Shown here in pieces: positions 1 through 7,763 of a DNA stretch of 64,000 nt; within the stretch, counting starts at the first letter, position 1, and the number at the start of each line of letters is the position of its first letter. The DNA comes from CAZFER01 sp964517495 (lineage in GTDB: Bacteria > Hinthialibacterota > Hinthialibacteria > Hinthialibacterales > Hinthialibacteraceae). The stretch is from the NCBI GenBank assembly GCA_964517495.1, contig CAZFER010000011.1:1-64000 (forward strand). Direction: 5' to 3'. A program made the translations under genes and the position numbers. The notes below the pieces were generated by a model. The model did no database searches. It was given only the letters and a program-made list of their open reading frames with translations, and was not told where the DNA came from.

Positions 1-2
1 AA

Positions 3-107
3 TTTCTTCCCGGATTTATGAAATTGTTCTTCCCGGCTGTTTATGACGAGATTGACTGGGAGAAGGAATATGTCTCACTGGATGCAGATTTCGTTTCACG
101 TCGTTAG
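3..107 (+). pseudogene. Fragment of Rpn/YhgA-like (PD-(D/E)XK) family protein, cut by window edge
   Basis: The frame is open from the left edge and ends at TAG 105-107. The peptide includes FMKLFFPAVYDEIDW followed by a VSLDADF segment. This resembles the N-terminal part of Rpn/YhgA-like or DUF4351-type proteins, where a 'FFP...IDW...LD' pattern is usual. The frame stops soon after this motif, so it is probably a truncated remnant, although the start lies outside the window. It converges on the desaturase gene. The assignment rests on one short motif and is tentative. Confidence 0.35.
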
Positions 108-157
108 CGTATTCCAACCGTGGATACCAGCCAATAGGTACAGATATTGTTCTGCCA

Positions 158-1135
158 TCAAGACGTTTTTGCTTCTTCCACCTGTAGCCGTTTTGTCTCC
201 CATTCTTGAGAAGCTTCCTCATAGATTGTTTCAGGTGGGCGGCGCAGGTCCCAGACGATCCCGAAGCAGGATAGAATGCGCAAGATATAGTGAGTGAGAT
301 CAATTTCCCACCAATAGAATCCCTGGCGTTCTGAGCCTGGATAGCGGTGATGATTATTGTGCCATCCTTCACCCATGGTAATTAAGGCCAAAATCAGGCT
401 GTTGCGGCTGTCGTCATCGGTTTTAAAACGCTGAGTGCCAATCATGTGGCAAAGAGTGTTAATGGAAAAGGTGCAGTGATAAAGAACCACGGTACTGATA
501 AAAAATCCCCACACAAGAAATTGCAAACCGGATGTTCCTAACTGAGGGAAGAGATAATTCACCAAGACACCCAAGTAAAATAATCCAACCGCCAGTGAAA
601 CAGGAGCGACAATATGATAGTAGTCCAACCACCTCAATTCAGGGTATTTAGCGAAATCACGTATGTTTTTCCAATTGGTCTTATCGTATTTTGGACACAA
701 TATCCAACCAATATGAGCCCACCAAAATCCCCTTTCTTTGGGAGAATGAAAATCTTCCGGTTGATCGGAATAGCGGTGATGATGCCGGTGATGAGCGGCC
801 CACCATAAGGGTCCCATTTGGGCTGAAGCCGAGCCAATAAAACCCATGATAAACTGAAACACACGGCTGGTTTTATAGGTTCGATGGGCAAAATAACGGT
901 GAAATCCACCTGTGATACCAAACATTCTTCCAAAATAGGTCAGAGCAAACACTCCCACTGCTGTCCAACTAAAACCTGCCCAAAATACGAGAAGGCATGC
1001 TGTATGGAGTAGGAAAAAAGGAATACTATTCGATAAATTGAGTTTTTCTTCTTCTTCATCCATTGGATAAACTTGCATTTCTTCTTGATCGGCGACTTCG
1101 GAATGTGCCATTCTTTCAGTTGCGCTTTTTTTCAT
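158..1135 (-). CDS. Acyl-CoA/acyl-lipid delta-9-type fatty acid desaturase
   Basis: A 325-residue membrane di-iron desaturase that introduces a double bond into fatty acyl chains using O2 and reducing power. All three histidine boxes are visible: HRYFAH near residue 99, HHRHHHRY near residue 116 and GEGWHNNHHRYP near residue 256. Two pairs of hydrophobic segments (about 38-70 and 180-220) separate them, as in the family. The acidic N-terminus (DEEEEK) is cytosolic. The length is typical of bacterial SCD-like enzymes without a fused cytochrome b5 domain. The ATG follows AGAGG with 7 nt spacing. It is monocistronic, with about 400 bp of AT-rich upstream DNA. The enzyme needs O2, so the organism meets oxygen at least at times. 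The exact position specificity cannot be read from sequence. Confidence 0.93.
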   Translation of the reverse strand: MKKSATERMAHSEVADQEEMQVYPMDEEEEKLNLSNSIPFFLLHTACLLVFWAGFSWTAVGVFALTYFGRMFGITGGFHRYFAHRTYKTSRVFQFIMGFIGSASAQMGPLWWAAHHRHHHRYSDQPEDFHSPKERGFWWAHIGWILCPKYDKTNWKNIRDFAKYPELRWLDYYHIVAPVSLAVGLFYLGVLVNYLFPQLGTSGLQFLVWGFFISTVVLYHCTFSINTLCHMIGTQRFKTDDDSRNSLILALITMGEGWHNNHHRYPGSERQGFYWWEIDLTHYILRILSCFGIVWDLRRPPETIYEEASQEWETKRLQVEEAKTS

Positions 1136-1542
1136 TGATCAACCTCTTCATCTTTGTTATTAAAAAGTGTTGTGCGGCTCTTCTGTGGAAATATGGGAGT
1201 TTTAAATACTCCAATATTCCACACTCATCTCATCCGCATATCTATATCTCAAATTAATGCTCAATTCTGAAATGGTAATTTTATCTCTCTTTTTTGGGAA
1301 ATCCTAGATTAAAATGATAAATTTTATAAAGAATAATATTTTTTATTATTTAAGGGATTGGGATTGTTTTTTAACCTTCTTTGAAAACTTAATTTAGAGC
1401 AATGAAATTGCCAAATTTTACTATAATGGCATTTTGCCTTACATTTTTCACTGGCTTTATATGAAGGGTATAAGCCTCTAGTTGAGATAATATATTGAAG
1501 TGATGATTGGTAACACTAAGTGGAGATTAGCAAATGTGACAT
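1136..1542. other. AT-rich intergenic region
   Basis: This stretch separates the desaturase from the UVR-motif gene, both on the minus strand. It should contain the desaturase promoter. I see no convincing ORF, tRNA or strong terminator hairpin in it. Confidence 0.5.
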
Positions 1543-2292
1543 CTAATAAGAAAGTTTTTTTATTTCATCACGAATCTTTGCGGCGGTTTCATAATCTTCT
1601 CTTTCTACCGCTTCATGCATTTTTTGGCGCAACTGACCAATAGGATCCTTTTTCCAGGATTCCTCGATTTCTTCTGCCAATTTCTTAAGTAACAATATTT
1701 CACTACATTTTTTAGCTAAATCCGCTCTTCCTAACTCGCTAAAAAACTGGTTTATCTTTTTAATGGCCGTCTTAATTCGGGTAATGGCTTCTTCATATCG
1801 GTTCCTTTCTAAAAGCCGATGAGCCGCTGCCCGGGCGTTCATCATTAAAACATAAGGACGGTATTGTTCGAGGGCATAGCGGTCATCCTCTTCTTCTGCA
1901 TATTCACGAATCAAATCGAATACGGCAAGATTTCTGGCAGTATCCCTTTCGACAGCTTCATATTCCTGGAGGTGAAATAAACTTAAGTAGCGATAGTAAT
2001 ATTGTAATGCTTCGTTACGTAGCGCTTCACAATCGTTTTCATCGAGGGTAAATAGTTCTTCTTCATCAGAATCATTATAATAAGTATTGAGTTGATGTTG
2101 GTAATATTCCAGTAGAGATTCAAAACCATAAGGACGCTCACCATCTGGGCGTCCATCATAATCCATTTGGAGAATACCCAAATCAAGCCGCATTTGAATT
2201 TTGGGCTTTTTATCAAATCCTTCGATTAAGCGAACAGTTACTTTGTTTGGATCATATTCCCAGTGTTTTAGCAGGTAAGAAATATCATACAT
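1543..2292 (-). CDS. UVR-motif protein with TPR-like helical core
   Basis: A 249-residue, strongly charged, soluble protein. The C-terminus (KMHEAVEREDYETAAKIRDE) is a clear UVR (UvrB/UvrC) motif, a short helical hairpin used for protein-protein contact in UvrB, UvrC, ClpC and McsA. The middle (residues about 95-220) is all helical with paired Tyr/Ala-rich helices resembling TPR units. No nuclease or helicase motifs are present, so it is not a repair enzyme itself. I chose ATG 2292 because TGGGGAA lies 7 nt upstream. A TTG 16 codons earlier has no ribosome-binding site. Function is unknown; an adaptor role is inferred from the UVR motif only. Confidence 0.75.
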   Translation of the reverse strand: MYDISYLLKHWEYDPNKVTVRLIEGFDKKPKIQMRLDLGILQMDYDGRPDGERPYGFESLLEYYQHQLNTYYNDSDEEELFTLDENDCEALRNEALQYYYRYLSLFHLQEYEAVERDTARNLAVFDLIREYAEEEDDRYALEQYRPYVLMMNARAAAHRLLERNRYEEAITRIKTAIKKINQFFSELGRADLAKKCSEILLLKKLAEEIEESWKKDPIGQLRQKMHEAVEREDYETAAKIRDEIKKLSY

Positions 2293-2499
2293 CTCTTTTC
2301 CCCAACCATGACGAATGTTTATCGATTCAATTTTAAACAAAGAGTGAAATCAACAATAATATATAATGTATCATTTAAACGTAAATTTTTGTTAAATCAT
2401 TAAAAATATTTTACTTCTTTTCCTACCACAACAAATAGGTGTGGTACTTTGGAGAGCACATAAACAAAAAGAAATGAACATTGTTTTGTAAATTTATCA

Positions 2500-3441
2500 T
2501 CATGCTGCAGGTGAGTGGAATAAGTAGGCTGCTGCAATCCCCAACTGACCAACGACCATAATCAAATACATGTGTTTCCACGAAACATGATTTGCCTCGG
2601 TGGCCAATTCAGAAGGACGCCTGAGGATGAGATACGCAACATAGATTCCCCATAAGGTTAATAAGGTTGCCAATCCCATCAACAGCATTTTATCCCCTTG
2701 AAAAAGATTGAATGACGACCCGAAAAATAGCAATAGAAAAGGAAGAACAAAAAAAGGAGAGATTAGTTTAGCGCTGGTGTCCACTCCAAATTTAATGGGA
2801 AGAGTGATACAACCTCCATCTTTATCGCCTTCTATATCGGCGAAATCCTTGGTTGTAGCGGCTCCGAGGATGTACAGCCCAAAAATTCCTCCAAACAGCC
2901 AGGGTTCAATATCCCAGACATTGCCGACGGCGGTCCAGCCAGCAACCACGAGCAGGCAGCCCCGGGGAATGGCAATGGTTAAGTTGGCTAACAACCAGGA
3001 GCGTTTGGTGCGAAAAGGTGGACCGGAATAGGCGTAAGTAACAAAAGCGGTAAATAAGACAATGAAAAAGAATTGTGTTCCAACATAATAAGCAGAACTA
3101 AAGGACAAAATATAGAGAATAATACAAAAAACCCAAGCAGAGAATATGGAAATTCGACCTGAAGGAAGAGGCCGGGTTGGTTTATTGATTCGATCGATTT
3201 TAAGGTCGAAATACTGGTTAATAATGTTCGAGGCAGCATTTAATGTGGCAGCCGATAAGGCGCCAATTAAAATCTTGGGTAGAAAATAAAGAAAGGAATT
3301 ATCCTGCTGAGTCCAAGCCACCACGGCAAAAGAGAAAAAGCCAATAAAAGGGGCAAGAAGGGTAAAAGGACGGCATAATTCCCAATAGGCTGAAACATGA
3401 TTTTGCCATTGATTTCTTGTATCATTTAGGTTCGGGTTCAT
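2500..3441 (-). CDS. UbiA-family membrane prenyltransferase
   Basis: A 313-residue polytopic membrane protein with about eight hydrophobic segments. The first Asp-rich motif is NQYFDLKIDRINKPTRPLPS (about 85-104), and a second, DFADIEGDKDGG, lies near residue 200. These are the Mg-prenyl-diphosphate binding motifs of the UbiA superfamily (UbiA, MenA, chlorophyll synthase, DGGGP synthase, homogentisate prenyltransferases). It should transfer a polyprenyl chain to a hydrophobic or aromatic acceptor. The acceptor cannot be decided: no quinone or archaeal-lipid genes lie beside it. The N/D pattern and the RPLPSG motif are closest to the chlorophyll synthase/DGGGPS branch. AGGAAGG lies 8 nt before the ATG. 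Confidence 0.88.
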   Translation of the reverse strand: MNPNLNDTRNQWQNHVSAYWELCRPFTLLAPFIGFFSFAVVAWTQQDNSFLYFLPKILIGALSAATLNAASNIINQYFDLKIDRINKPTRPLPSGRISIFSAWVFCIILYILSFSSAYYVGTQFFFIVLFTAFVTYAYSGPPFRTKRSWLLANLTIAIPRGCLLVVAGWTAVGNVWDIEPWLFGGIFGLYILGAATTKDFADIEGDKDGGCITLPIKFGVDTSAKLISPFFVLPFLLLFFGSSFNLFQGDKMLLMGLATLLTLWGIYVAYLILRRPSELATEANHVSWKHMYLIMVVGQLGIAAAYLFHSPAA

Positions 3442-3633
3442 TCGTTAAACCTTCCTATACGCGTTTAAGGGAAAGTTGCGGTATTTTCACCACAACGATG
3501 GTTGAAAAGCCAAATAGATTTCTTGAATTATAACCTTAAACCTTATACTATCGATAGATATCTGTTGCATTTCTTTCACAATTTTTAATAGAATGTTACT
3601 TAAATGAGATAATCATTTGGGGGGACATTATCA

Positions 3634-4986
3634 ATGATGAGATTCTTGATCTTTATGATGATAATTGCGGTTGCCGGCCAAACAGGGATCACGGCTGAGA
3701 TCAATGATTATATAGATTTTGGTGGAGATATTTTAGGTGAGTTTTTCAAAAGCGAGAATGTGTTGGATTTGAATGATGGGCTTGATGACGATCATAATTT
3801 GTTGCGGGCTGAGGCTCACCTCTATTTTCAGAGTGAATTTGACCAAAATTTATTGGTTCGAGTGACCGGTGAGGTGGATCGCGGCCTGAACCGTGTTTAC
3901 CTTGATTCCAGCCAACAGTTGATTGGGCTAAATACTGAAGAATTCGAGTTTTATATCGATGAAGCCCTGATTAAAATGAATAACATTGCTGGTGGGGGAT
4001 TTTCATTTTCAGTTGGCCGTCAATTCCTGAATTATGGTGATAATCAATTTGCTGATAACTATAATCAATGGTGGGGGCCGGGTTTTATTATCGCAGATTC
4101 ACTGACCAATGATCCTCTATTGATCACTCAGTTAGGGAGTTATGAAATTGATCCCTTTGATGCTGTGGTGATTCGGCATGAATCGGAATTTACTCAATTT
4201 GATGTGTTTTATGCGCGTGATACGGAGGATTTTCTACAGCCCCAAGGGATCGATGTTGATGTGCAGATGGCTGGTTTTTATGCCTCATACTTTGGAATTG
4301 AAGACCATCAACTTGACCTCTATTTCACTTATAACGAGGAAAACAGCCCCAGCCGATATACTGGAATGGGAGGTGATAAATGGATATTTGGTGGCCGGGC
4401 AGCGGGTGATCTTTCTGATCATCTAGCTTATAAAGCCGAAATTGCCTACCAAATTGGTAACATGGACAACACCAGCCTTAGTTGGCGTGATGATTCTGAC
4501 GCTTTGGGGACGCAGGCCGGTTTGAATTATCATCCAGAATCTGATTTGAATCCCAATGTTGGTTTCATTTACACGTATTTGCAGCAGGATGGTGCGAATG
4601 GAACCATGAGTGGTTTTTCCGCACCTTTCGAAGGTAAAACCTACGGTATTATGGCCGAAGGATTGATGAAAACATTGGATGGAATTAATCCATTCACCAA
4701 TATGCATGTCTTTAATTTGAACGGAGGGCTCCAACCCACAGAACGGTTGGCCTGGACGTTGGATTTGTATTTTTTCCTGCTCGATGAAGAACAATCCACT
4801 GGGACCACATCGGAAGATGATGGTGGGGTGGAAATGGACACCCAAGTGGATTACCTCTTCAACAAACATCTGCGTACCTTCGTTGGTGGCGGTGTATACT
4901 TCCCGGGCGATGCCCTCAAAGCCGCCTATGCCAATCAGGATGACGACGCCTTCTTCTTGCGGGCGGGGATTAAAGTTCAATTTTAG
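3634..4986 (+). CDS. Outer-membrane beta-barrel protein
   Basis: A 450-residue protein with a signal peptide (about 1-21, hydrophobic core then AEI). The rest alternates short amphipathic strands with Asp/Asn/Gly-rich turns, and the last residue is Phe (IKVQF), as in outer-membrane barrels recognised by BamA. The pattern FSFSVGRQFLNYGDNQ near residue 130 resembles alginate-export/porin-like barrels, in which a conserved 'G.Q....GD' turn occurs. It probably forms a substrate channel in the outer membrane. A GGGGGGA ribosome-binding site precedes two adjacent ATG codons. It stands alone, with the decayed toxin-antitoxin cluster immediately downstream. The substrate is unknown. Confidence 0.75.
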   Translation: MMRFLIFMMIIAVAGQTGITAEINDYIDFGGDILGEFFKSENVLDLNDGLDDDHNLLRAEAHLYFQSEFDQNLLVRVTGEVDRGLNRVYLDSSQQLIGLNTEEFEFYIDEALIKMNNIAGGGFSFSVGRQFLNYGDNQFADNYNQWWGPGFIIADSLTNDPLLITQLGSYEIDPFDAVVIRHESEFTQFDVFYARDTEDFLQPQGIDVDVQMAGFYASYFGIEDHQLDLYFTYNEENSPSRYTGMGGDKWIFGGRAAGDLSDHLAYKAEIAYQIGNMDNTSLSWRDDSDALGTQAGLNYHPESDLNPNVGFIYTYLQQDGANGTMSGFSAPFEGKTYGIMAEGLMKTLDGINPFTNMHVFNLNGGLQPTERLAWTLDLYFFLLDEEQSTGTTSEDDGGVEMDTQVDYLFNKHLRTFVGGGVYFPGDALKAAYANQDDDAFFLRAGIKVQF

Positions 4987-5034
4987 GGTATTGTTTATAA
5001 TCCCATTTAGGTCATCACTTGTACTCATCGTTCA

Positions 5035-5298
5035 ATAATTGAAACTTCTCGTTTCAAACGGGATAAAAAACGGGTAAGAAAACGAGGGATGGAAATGGAC
5101 ACACTCGCCGAAATCGTTTATTTACTCCAATCACGAATTCCGTTGTCATCCAAACACCGAGGACACACTTTAACCAGCAATTGGTCTGGTTTTCACGAAT
5201 GTCATATTGAACCTGATTGGCTTTTGATTTAGCGCATCGATGGTGAAAACTTGATTCTGGTTCGAACCGTTACTCATGCTGATTTGTATCAATCTTGA
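5035..5298 (+). pseudogene. Decayed YafQ-type toxin
   Basis: Reading this frame through gives TSRFKRDKKRVRKRG near the start and then GFHECHIEPDWLLI-stop-RIDGENLILV, ending THADLYQS. This is the YafQ family (RelE superfamily mRNA interferase) almost end to end; family members read DWLLIYRI. Here the Tyr codon is TAG (5230-5232). No ATG/GTG start remains: the likely start position holds ATA or ATT. No DinJ-like antitoxin is found upstream. The toxin is therefore inactivated twice over. Its last codons run into the truncated hicA remnant on the other strand. Confidence 0.82.
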
Positions 5299-5401
5299 AT
5301 TGATGCTTAGTGCCCGCATAAGGACCCTGGAAACCAAGTTGGCGTAGATAGAGTATAAATTTGTGACGTTTGATAGGATCCCAAAACGAAACCTGAGTCA
5401 A
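5270..5401 (-). pseudogene. hicA: Truncated HicA toxin
   Basis: A 43-codon frame beginning at a possible TTG contains PIKRHKFILYLRQLGFQGPY and then GTKHQF. This is the N-terminal half of HicA, a dsRBD-fold mRNA interferase of about 60-80 residues whose catalytic His lies in the GGKH motif. The motif survives here as GTKH, but everything after KHQF is lost. It is replaced by an unrelated tail (KIDTNQHE) at the junction with the YafQ remnant. It overlaps the 3' part of hicB in another frame, the usual hicB-hicA arrangement. It should be non-functional. Confidence 0.78.
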
Positions 5402-5633
5402 TGGGTTGCCAGTGTACCCAATTACCGTTGGCATCCCTGAAGCCACTTTTTTCCAATACTTCATCGACCGTCCCCAAAGTTTCGCATTCTTCAAAGAAGA
5501 GTTCCAATGCTTCTTTGATGCTCCGCTCAGCATCCGCCAACGTATCGCCAAAGCTTGAAACTTGCAACTCGGGGCATAGAGCGACAATCAAGCCATCTTC
5601 TTCGAAATATTCAATCTGTAATTCAATCTTCAC
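5307..5633 (-). CDS. hicB: HicB-like antitoxin
   Basis: The protein contains EEDGLIVALCPELQVSSFGD followed by DTLADAERSIKEALELFF, the RNase H-like fold core of HicB antitoxins, and then a helix ECETLGTVDEVLEKSGF. I place the start at GTG 5633 because GGGGA lies 6 nt upstream; an in-frame TTG lies 12 nt earlier. Residues after about 75 are probably a read-through tail overlapping hicA. The antitoxin core appears intact, but its toxin partner is truncated, so it is either a vestige or a free-standing antitoxin able to neutralise related toxins. Confidence 0.72.
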   Translation of the reverse strand: MKIELQIEYFEEDGLIVALCPELQVSSFGDTLADAERSIKEALELFFEECETLGTVDEVLEKSGFRDANGNWVHWQPIDSGFVLGSYQTSQIYTLSTPTWFPGSLCGH

Positions 5634-5711
5634 AGCGATCCCCAAATGGAAAATATTTATTTATTAATAAAAGCCAAACATATATTGCAAATTATAATTC
5701 TATACCACTTA

Positions 5712-6000
5712 TTAAGGTTTCCAATCACGTGAACTATGGACAACTCCAGTAATCCATACATCATTATTTTCAACACGATACATTATGCGATATGAGCCAT
5801 ATATATATAATTTCACGACAAAGGGAATTATTGATTTCTGGAATGATACGCCCAGAAAATGGAAATTCCCATAATCTTTCTGTTGCTTGAAAAACTCTTT
5901 TAACAAAGAGGGAGGCTAAAGACTTTGAATCCCTTTATATATATTCTGCAATCAAATCGATGTCATCAAGATCGGAAGGCGCCCATATCACTGTTGCCAT
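5712..6000 (-). pseudogene. ParE/RelE-type toxin broken by two frameshifts
   Basis: The start ATG at 6000 overlaps the end of the antitoxin gene. The first frame reads MATVIWAPSDLDDIDLIAEY and stops at TAA within a TATATATA run. A second frame continues ASLFVKRVFQATERLWEFPF and SGRIIPEI. A third carries GSYRIMYRV and ends VVHSSRDWKP. Joined, these give a complete ParE/RelE-family toxin. Both breaks fall at short (TA)n runs, at about 5940 and 5800, pointing to replication slippage. The order antitoxin then toxin is normal for this family. Confidence 0.8.
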
Positions 6001-6170
6001 TTTTCTAATCTCTTTTTGGCTTCTTCCTGGGATACTCCTTTTCCATTGCGTATTTCGTTTTCACCGAACGAAAATTTAACATGCACATATAGAGCATAGA
6101 TGATATCATCCATTGTGGCTTCATTTGGCAACGAATCAATCACTTGCTTTGCTGTCTCTTTCACCAACAT
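5988..6170 (-). CDS. Antitoxin of a ParE/RelE-type toxin
   Basis: A 60-residue protein. NEATMDDIIYALYVHVKF followed by SQEEAKKRLEKWQ matches small antitoxins paired with ParE/RelE toxins, which read 'LP..AT.DDIMY.LYV...I' and end 'S.EE.K.RL.KW'. ATG 6170 is preceded by GGAG at 7 nt; the longer upstream frame is not needed. The stop codon overlaps the toxin start by 13 nt, so the two were translationally coupled. The antitoxin is intact while its toxin is frameshifted. Confidence 0.78.
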   Translation of the reverse strand: MLVKETAKQVIDSLPNEATMDDIIYALYVHVKFSFGENEIRNGKGVSQEEAKKRLEKWQQ

Positions 6171-6361
6171 AGATCGTCTCCAATCGCAACTTTCTTGTTT
6201 CACATCACTTCCTGCATTAGGCAAATACGCGGAGATGGCAAGAGGCATCCTTTGATCGTCAATGATGCATGACGCCATTGACGCTCTTACTCAACTCATG
6301 ATAAACCACTGTCGGATCATAACCTTGAATCTCCTATATTCTAACACTCTTTTGTGAATTT

Positions 6362-6657
6362 CACACCATTTTTACGGTATTCACAAATTATGCTTTTTTT
6401 GTTGCACAAAATGGTGAGCGTTATATCAATGCAAAAACACTTAAATGTTTTGGCAGTTCCAGCGTTGTTGAATTTATTGAGTATCATCAAGAAGGAACCT
6501 TTCGTGGAGTCTATACAGTGCGGTTTCATGCGGATTTTCTTTAGAACGCCTCATCCGATATGTCAATGCCTTGGGCAACGATGTCGAAATACGTATTAAA
6601 CCCAAACCGAAAAATCGGGAAAAGGGTGAAGTTCGTGTACATGCGGCAAGGTGTTAG
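6362..6657 (+). pseudogene. Deletion fusion of Gp49/HigB-type toxin and its XRE antitoxin
   Basis: The first part reads NYAFFVAQNGERYINAKTLK, then CFGSSSVVEFIEYHQEGTFR and GVYTVRF, stopping at TAG 6542-6544. This is the core of the phage-derived Gp49-like (HigB-type) toxin. From 6537 a second frame reads FSLERLIRYVNALGNDVEIR followed by a basic PKPKNREKGEV tail. This is the C-terminus of the HTH_37/XRE-type antitoxin normally encoded just downstream. The toxin end and antitoxin start are missing, so one internal deletion joined the two genes. No start codon is convincing. Confidence 0.78.
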
Positions 6658-6824
6658 ATAGTTCACGTTGTCTATTCTATTTCCACAAGTTTCTATCATG
6701 ACTCAAATGAAGATTCGATAGCTCTTTTGAAATTCAAGTCTTCACCTAAAATCATATATTGTTTTTTGATTGGAAAGTGTTCCGGATTTGCCGAAAAGAC
6801 AGCATGGAAAGGTAAGCAAGTATT

Positions 6825-7763
6825 GTGAAATTTCTAGTGACGGGTGGAGCGGGTTTTATCGGATCCCATCTGGTTGATCATTTGTTATCCAAACAGCATG
6901 AGGTGGTGGTGATTGACAATTTTTCCACGGGACTGTGGGAGAACCTGCAGCCCTATGGGGATCAAATTCAACTTTTTGAGGCCAGTTTGTGCAATTTGGA
7001 GGCCGTATGTGAAGCCATGCAGGGGGTGGATTATGTGTTTCATGAAGGTGCCATGCCTTCGGTGCCCCGATCCATTCAAGATCCCATCACCAGCCATCAT
7101 TCCAATGTGACGGGAACCATAAACGTTTTGTTCGCTGCCAAGGAAAATGGTGTCAAACGTTTAATCTATGCGGCTTCCTCATCGGCGTATGGTGATGTGG
7201 ATGTGGATAAGAAACACGAATCATTAGCTCCCCAGCCCATATCACCCTATGGGGTGATGAAACTATCGGGCGAATATTACTGCAAATCCTTTTATGCATC
7301 CTATGGTTTGGAAACGGTTTGCTTGCGTTATTTCAATGTATTTGGCCCACGTCAAAATCCCAAGTCGGCTTATACGGGGGTGATGGCGATATTTATTCCA
7401 TTAATGCTGCAAGGCAAGCAGCCCACTATTTACGGAGATGGCACCGCTACCCGCGATTTTACCTATATTGACAATGTGGTTCACGCAAACATGCTGGCCC
7501 TCGAGGCTGAAAATGTGGTGGGTGAATCAATTAATGTGGCCTGCGGTGAAAACCATAGCGTTAAGCATATTGTGGATACCATCAATCAAATCCTCGGGAC
7601 TGAGATCGAGCCTATTTTCGCAGAAGAGCGCAAAGGGGATATCAGGCATTCATGCGCATTAATCGAAAAAGCCAGGACAAGGCTTGGGTTTGAACCTCCG
7701 GTCTCATTCGCAGAAGGTGTAGCAAGAACAATCGATTGGTATCGGCAAAATATTTCATGCTAA
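6825..7763 (+). CDS. NAD-dependent UDP-sugar 4-epimerase (WbpP/TviC-like SDR)
   Basis: A 312-residue extended SDR enzyme. The NAD-binding GGAGFIGSHL lies at residues 7-16. The catalytic Ser/Tyr/Lys occur in YAASSSAYGD and SPYGVMK. The run RYFNVFGPRQNP plus GDGTATRDFTYIDN is typical of UDP-GlcNAc/UDP-glucuronate 4-epimerases such as WbpP and TviC. It should interconvert UDP-hexose epimers for surface glycan synthesis. It starts with GTG; the ribosome-binding site (AAGGTAAG) is modest. The gene ends 9 nt inside the convergent polX gene. It leads the plus-strand glycan block that continues with the glycosyltransferase, waaA and lpxK. The exact sugar substrate is not determined. Confidence 0.88.
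   Translation: MKFLVTGGAGFIGSHLVDHLLSKQHEVVVIDNFSTGLWENLQPYGDQIQLFEASLCNLEAVCEAMQGVDYVFHEGAMPSVPRSIQDPITSHHSNVTGTINVLFAAKENGVKRLIYAASSSAYGDVDVDKKHESLAPQPISPYGVMKLSGEYYCKSFYASYGLETVCLRYFNVFGPRQNPKSAYTGVMAIFIPLMLQGKQPTIYGDGTATRDFTYIDNVVHANMLALEAENVVGESINVACGENHSVKHIVDTINQILGTEIEPIFAEERKGDIRHSCALIEKARTRLGFEPPVSFAEGVARTIDWYRQNISC

Noticed and set aside
4423..5028. 201-residue minus-strand frame over the barrel gene
   Set aside because: Antisense shadow of a well-supported gene; no family features or ribosome-binding site.
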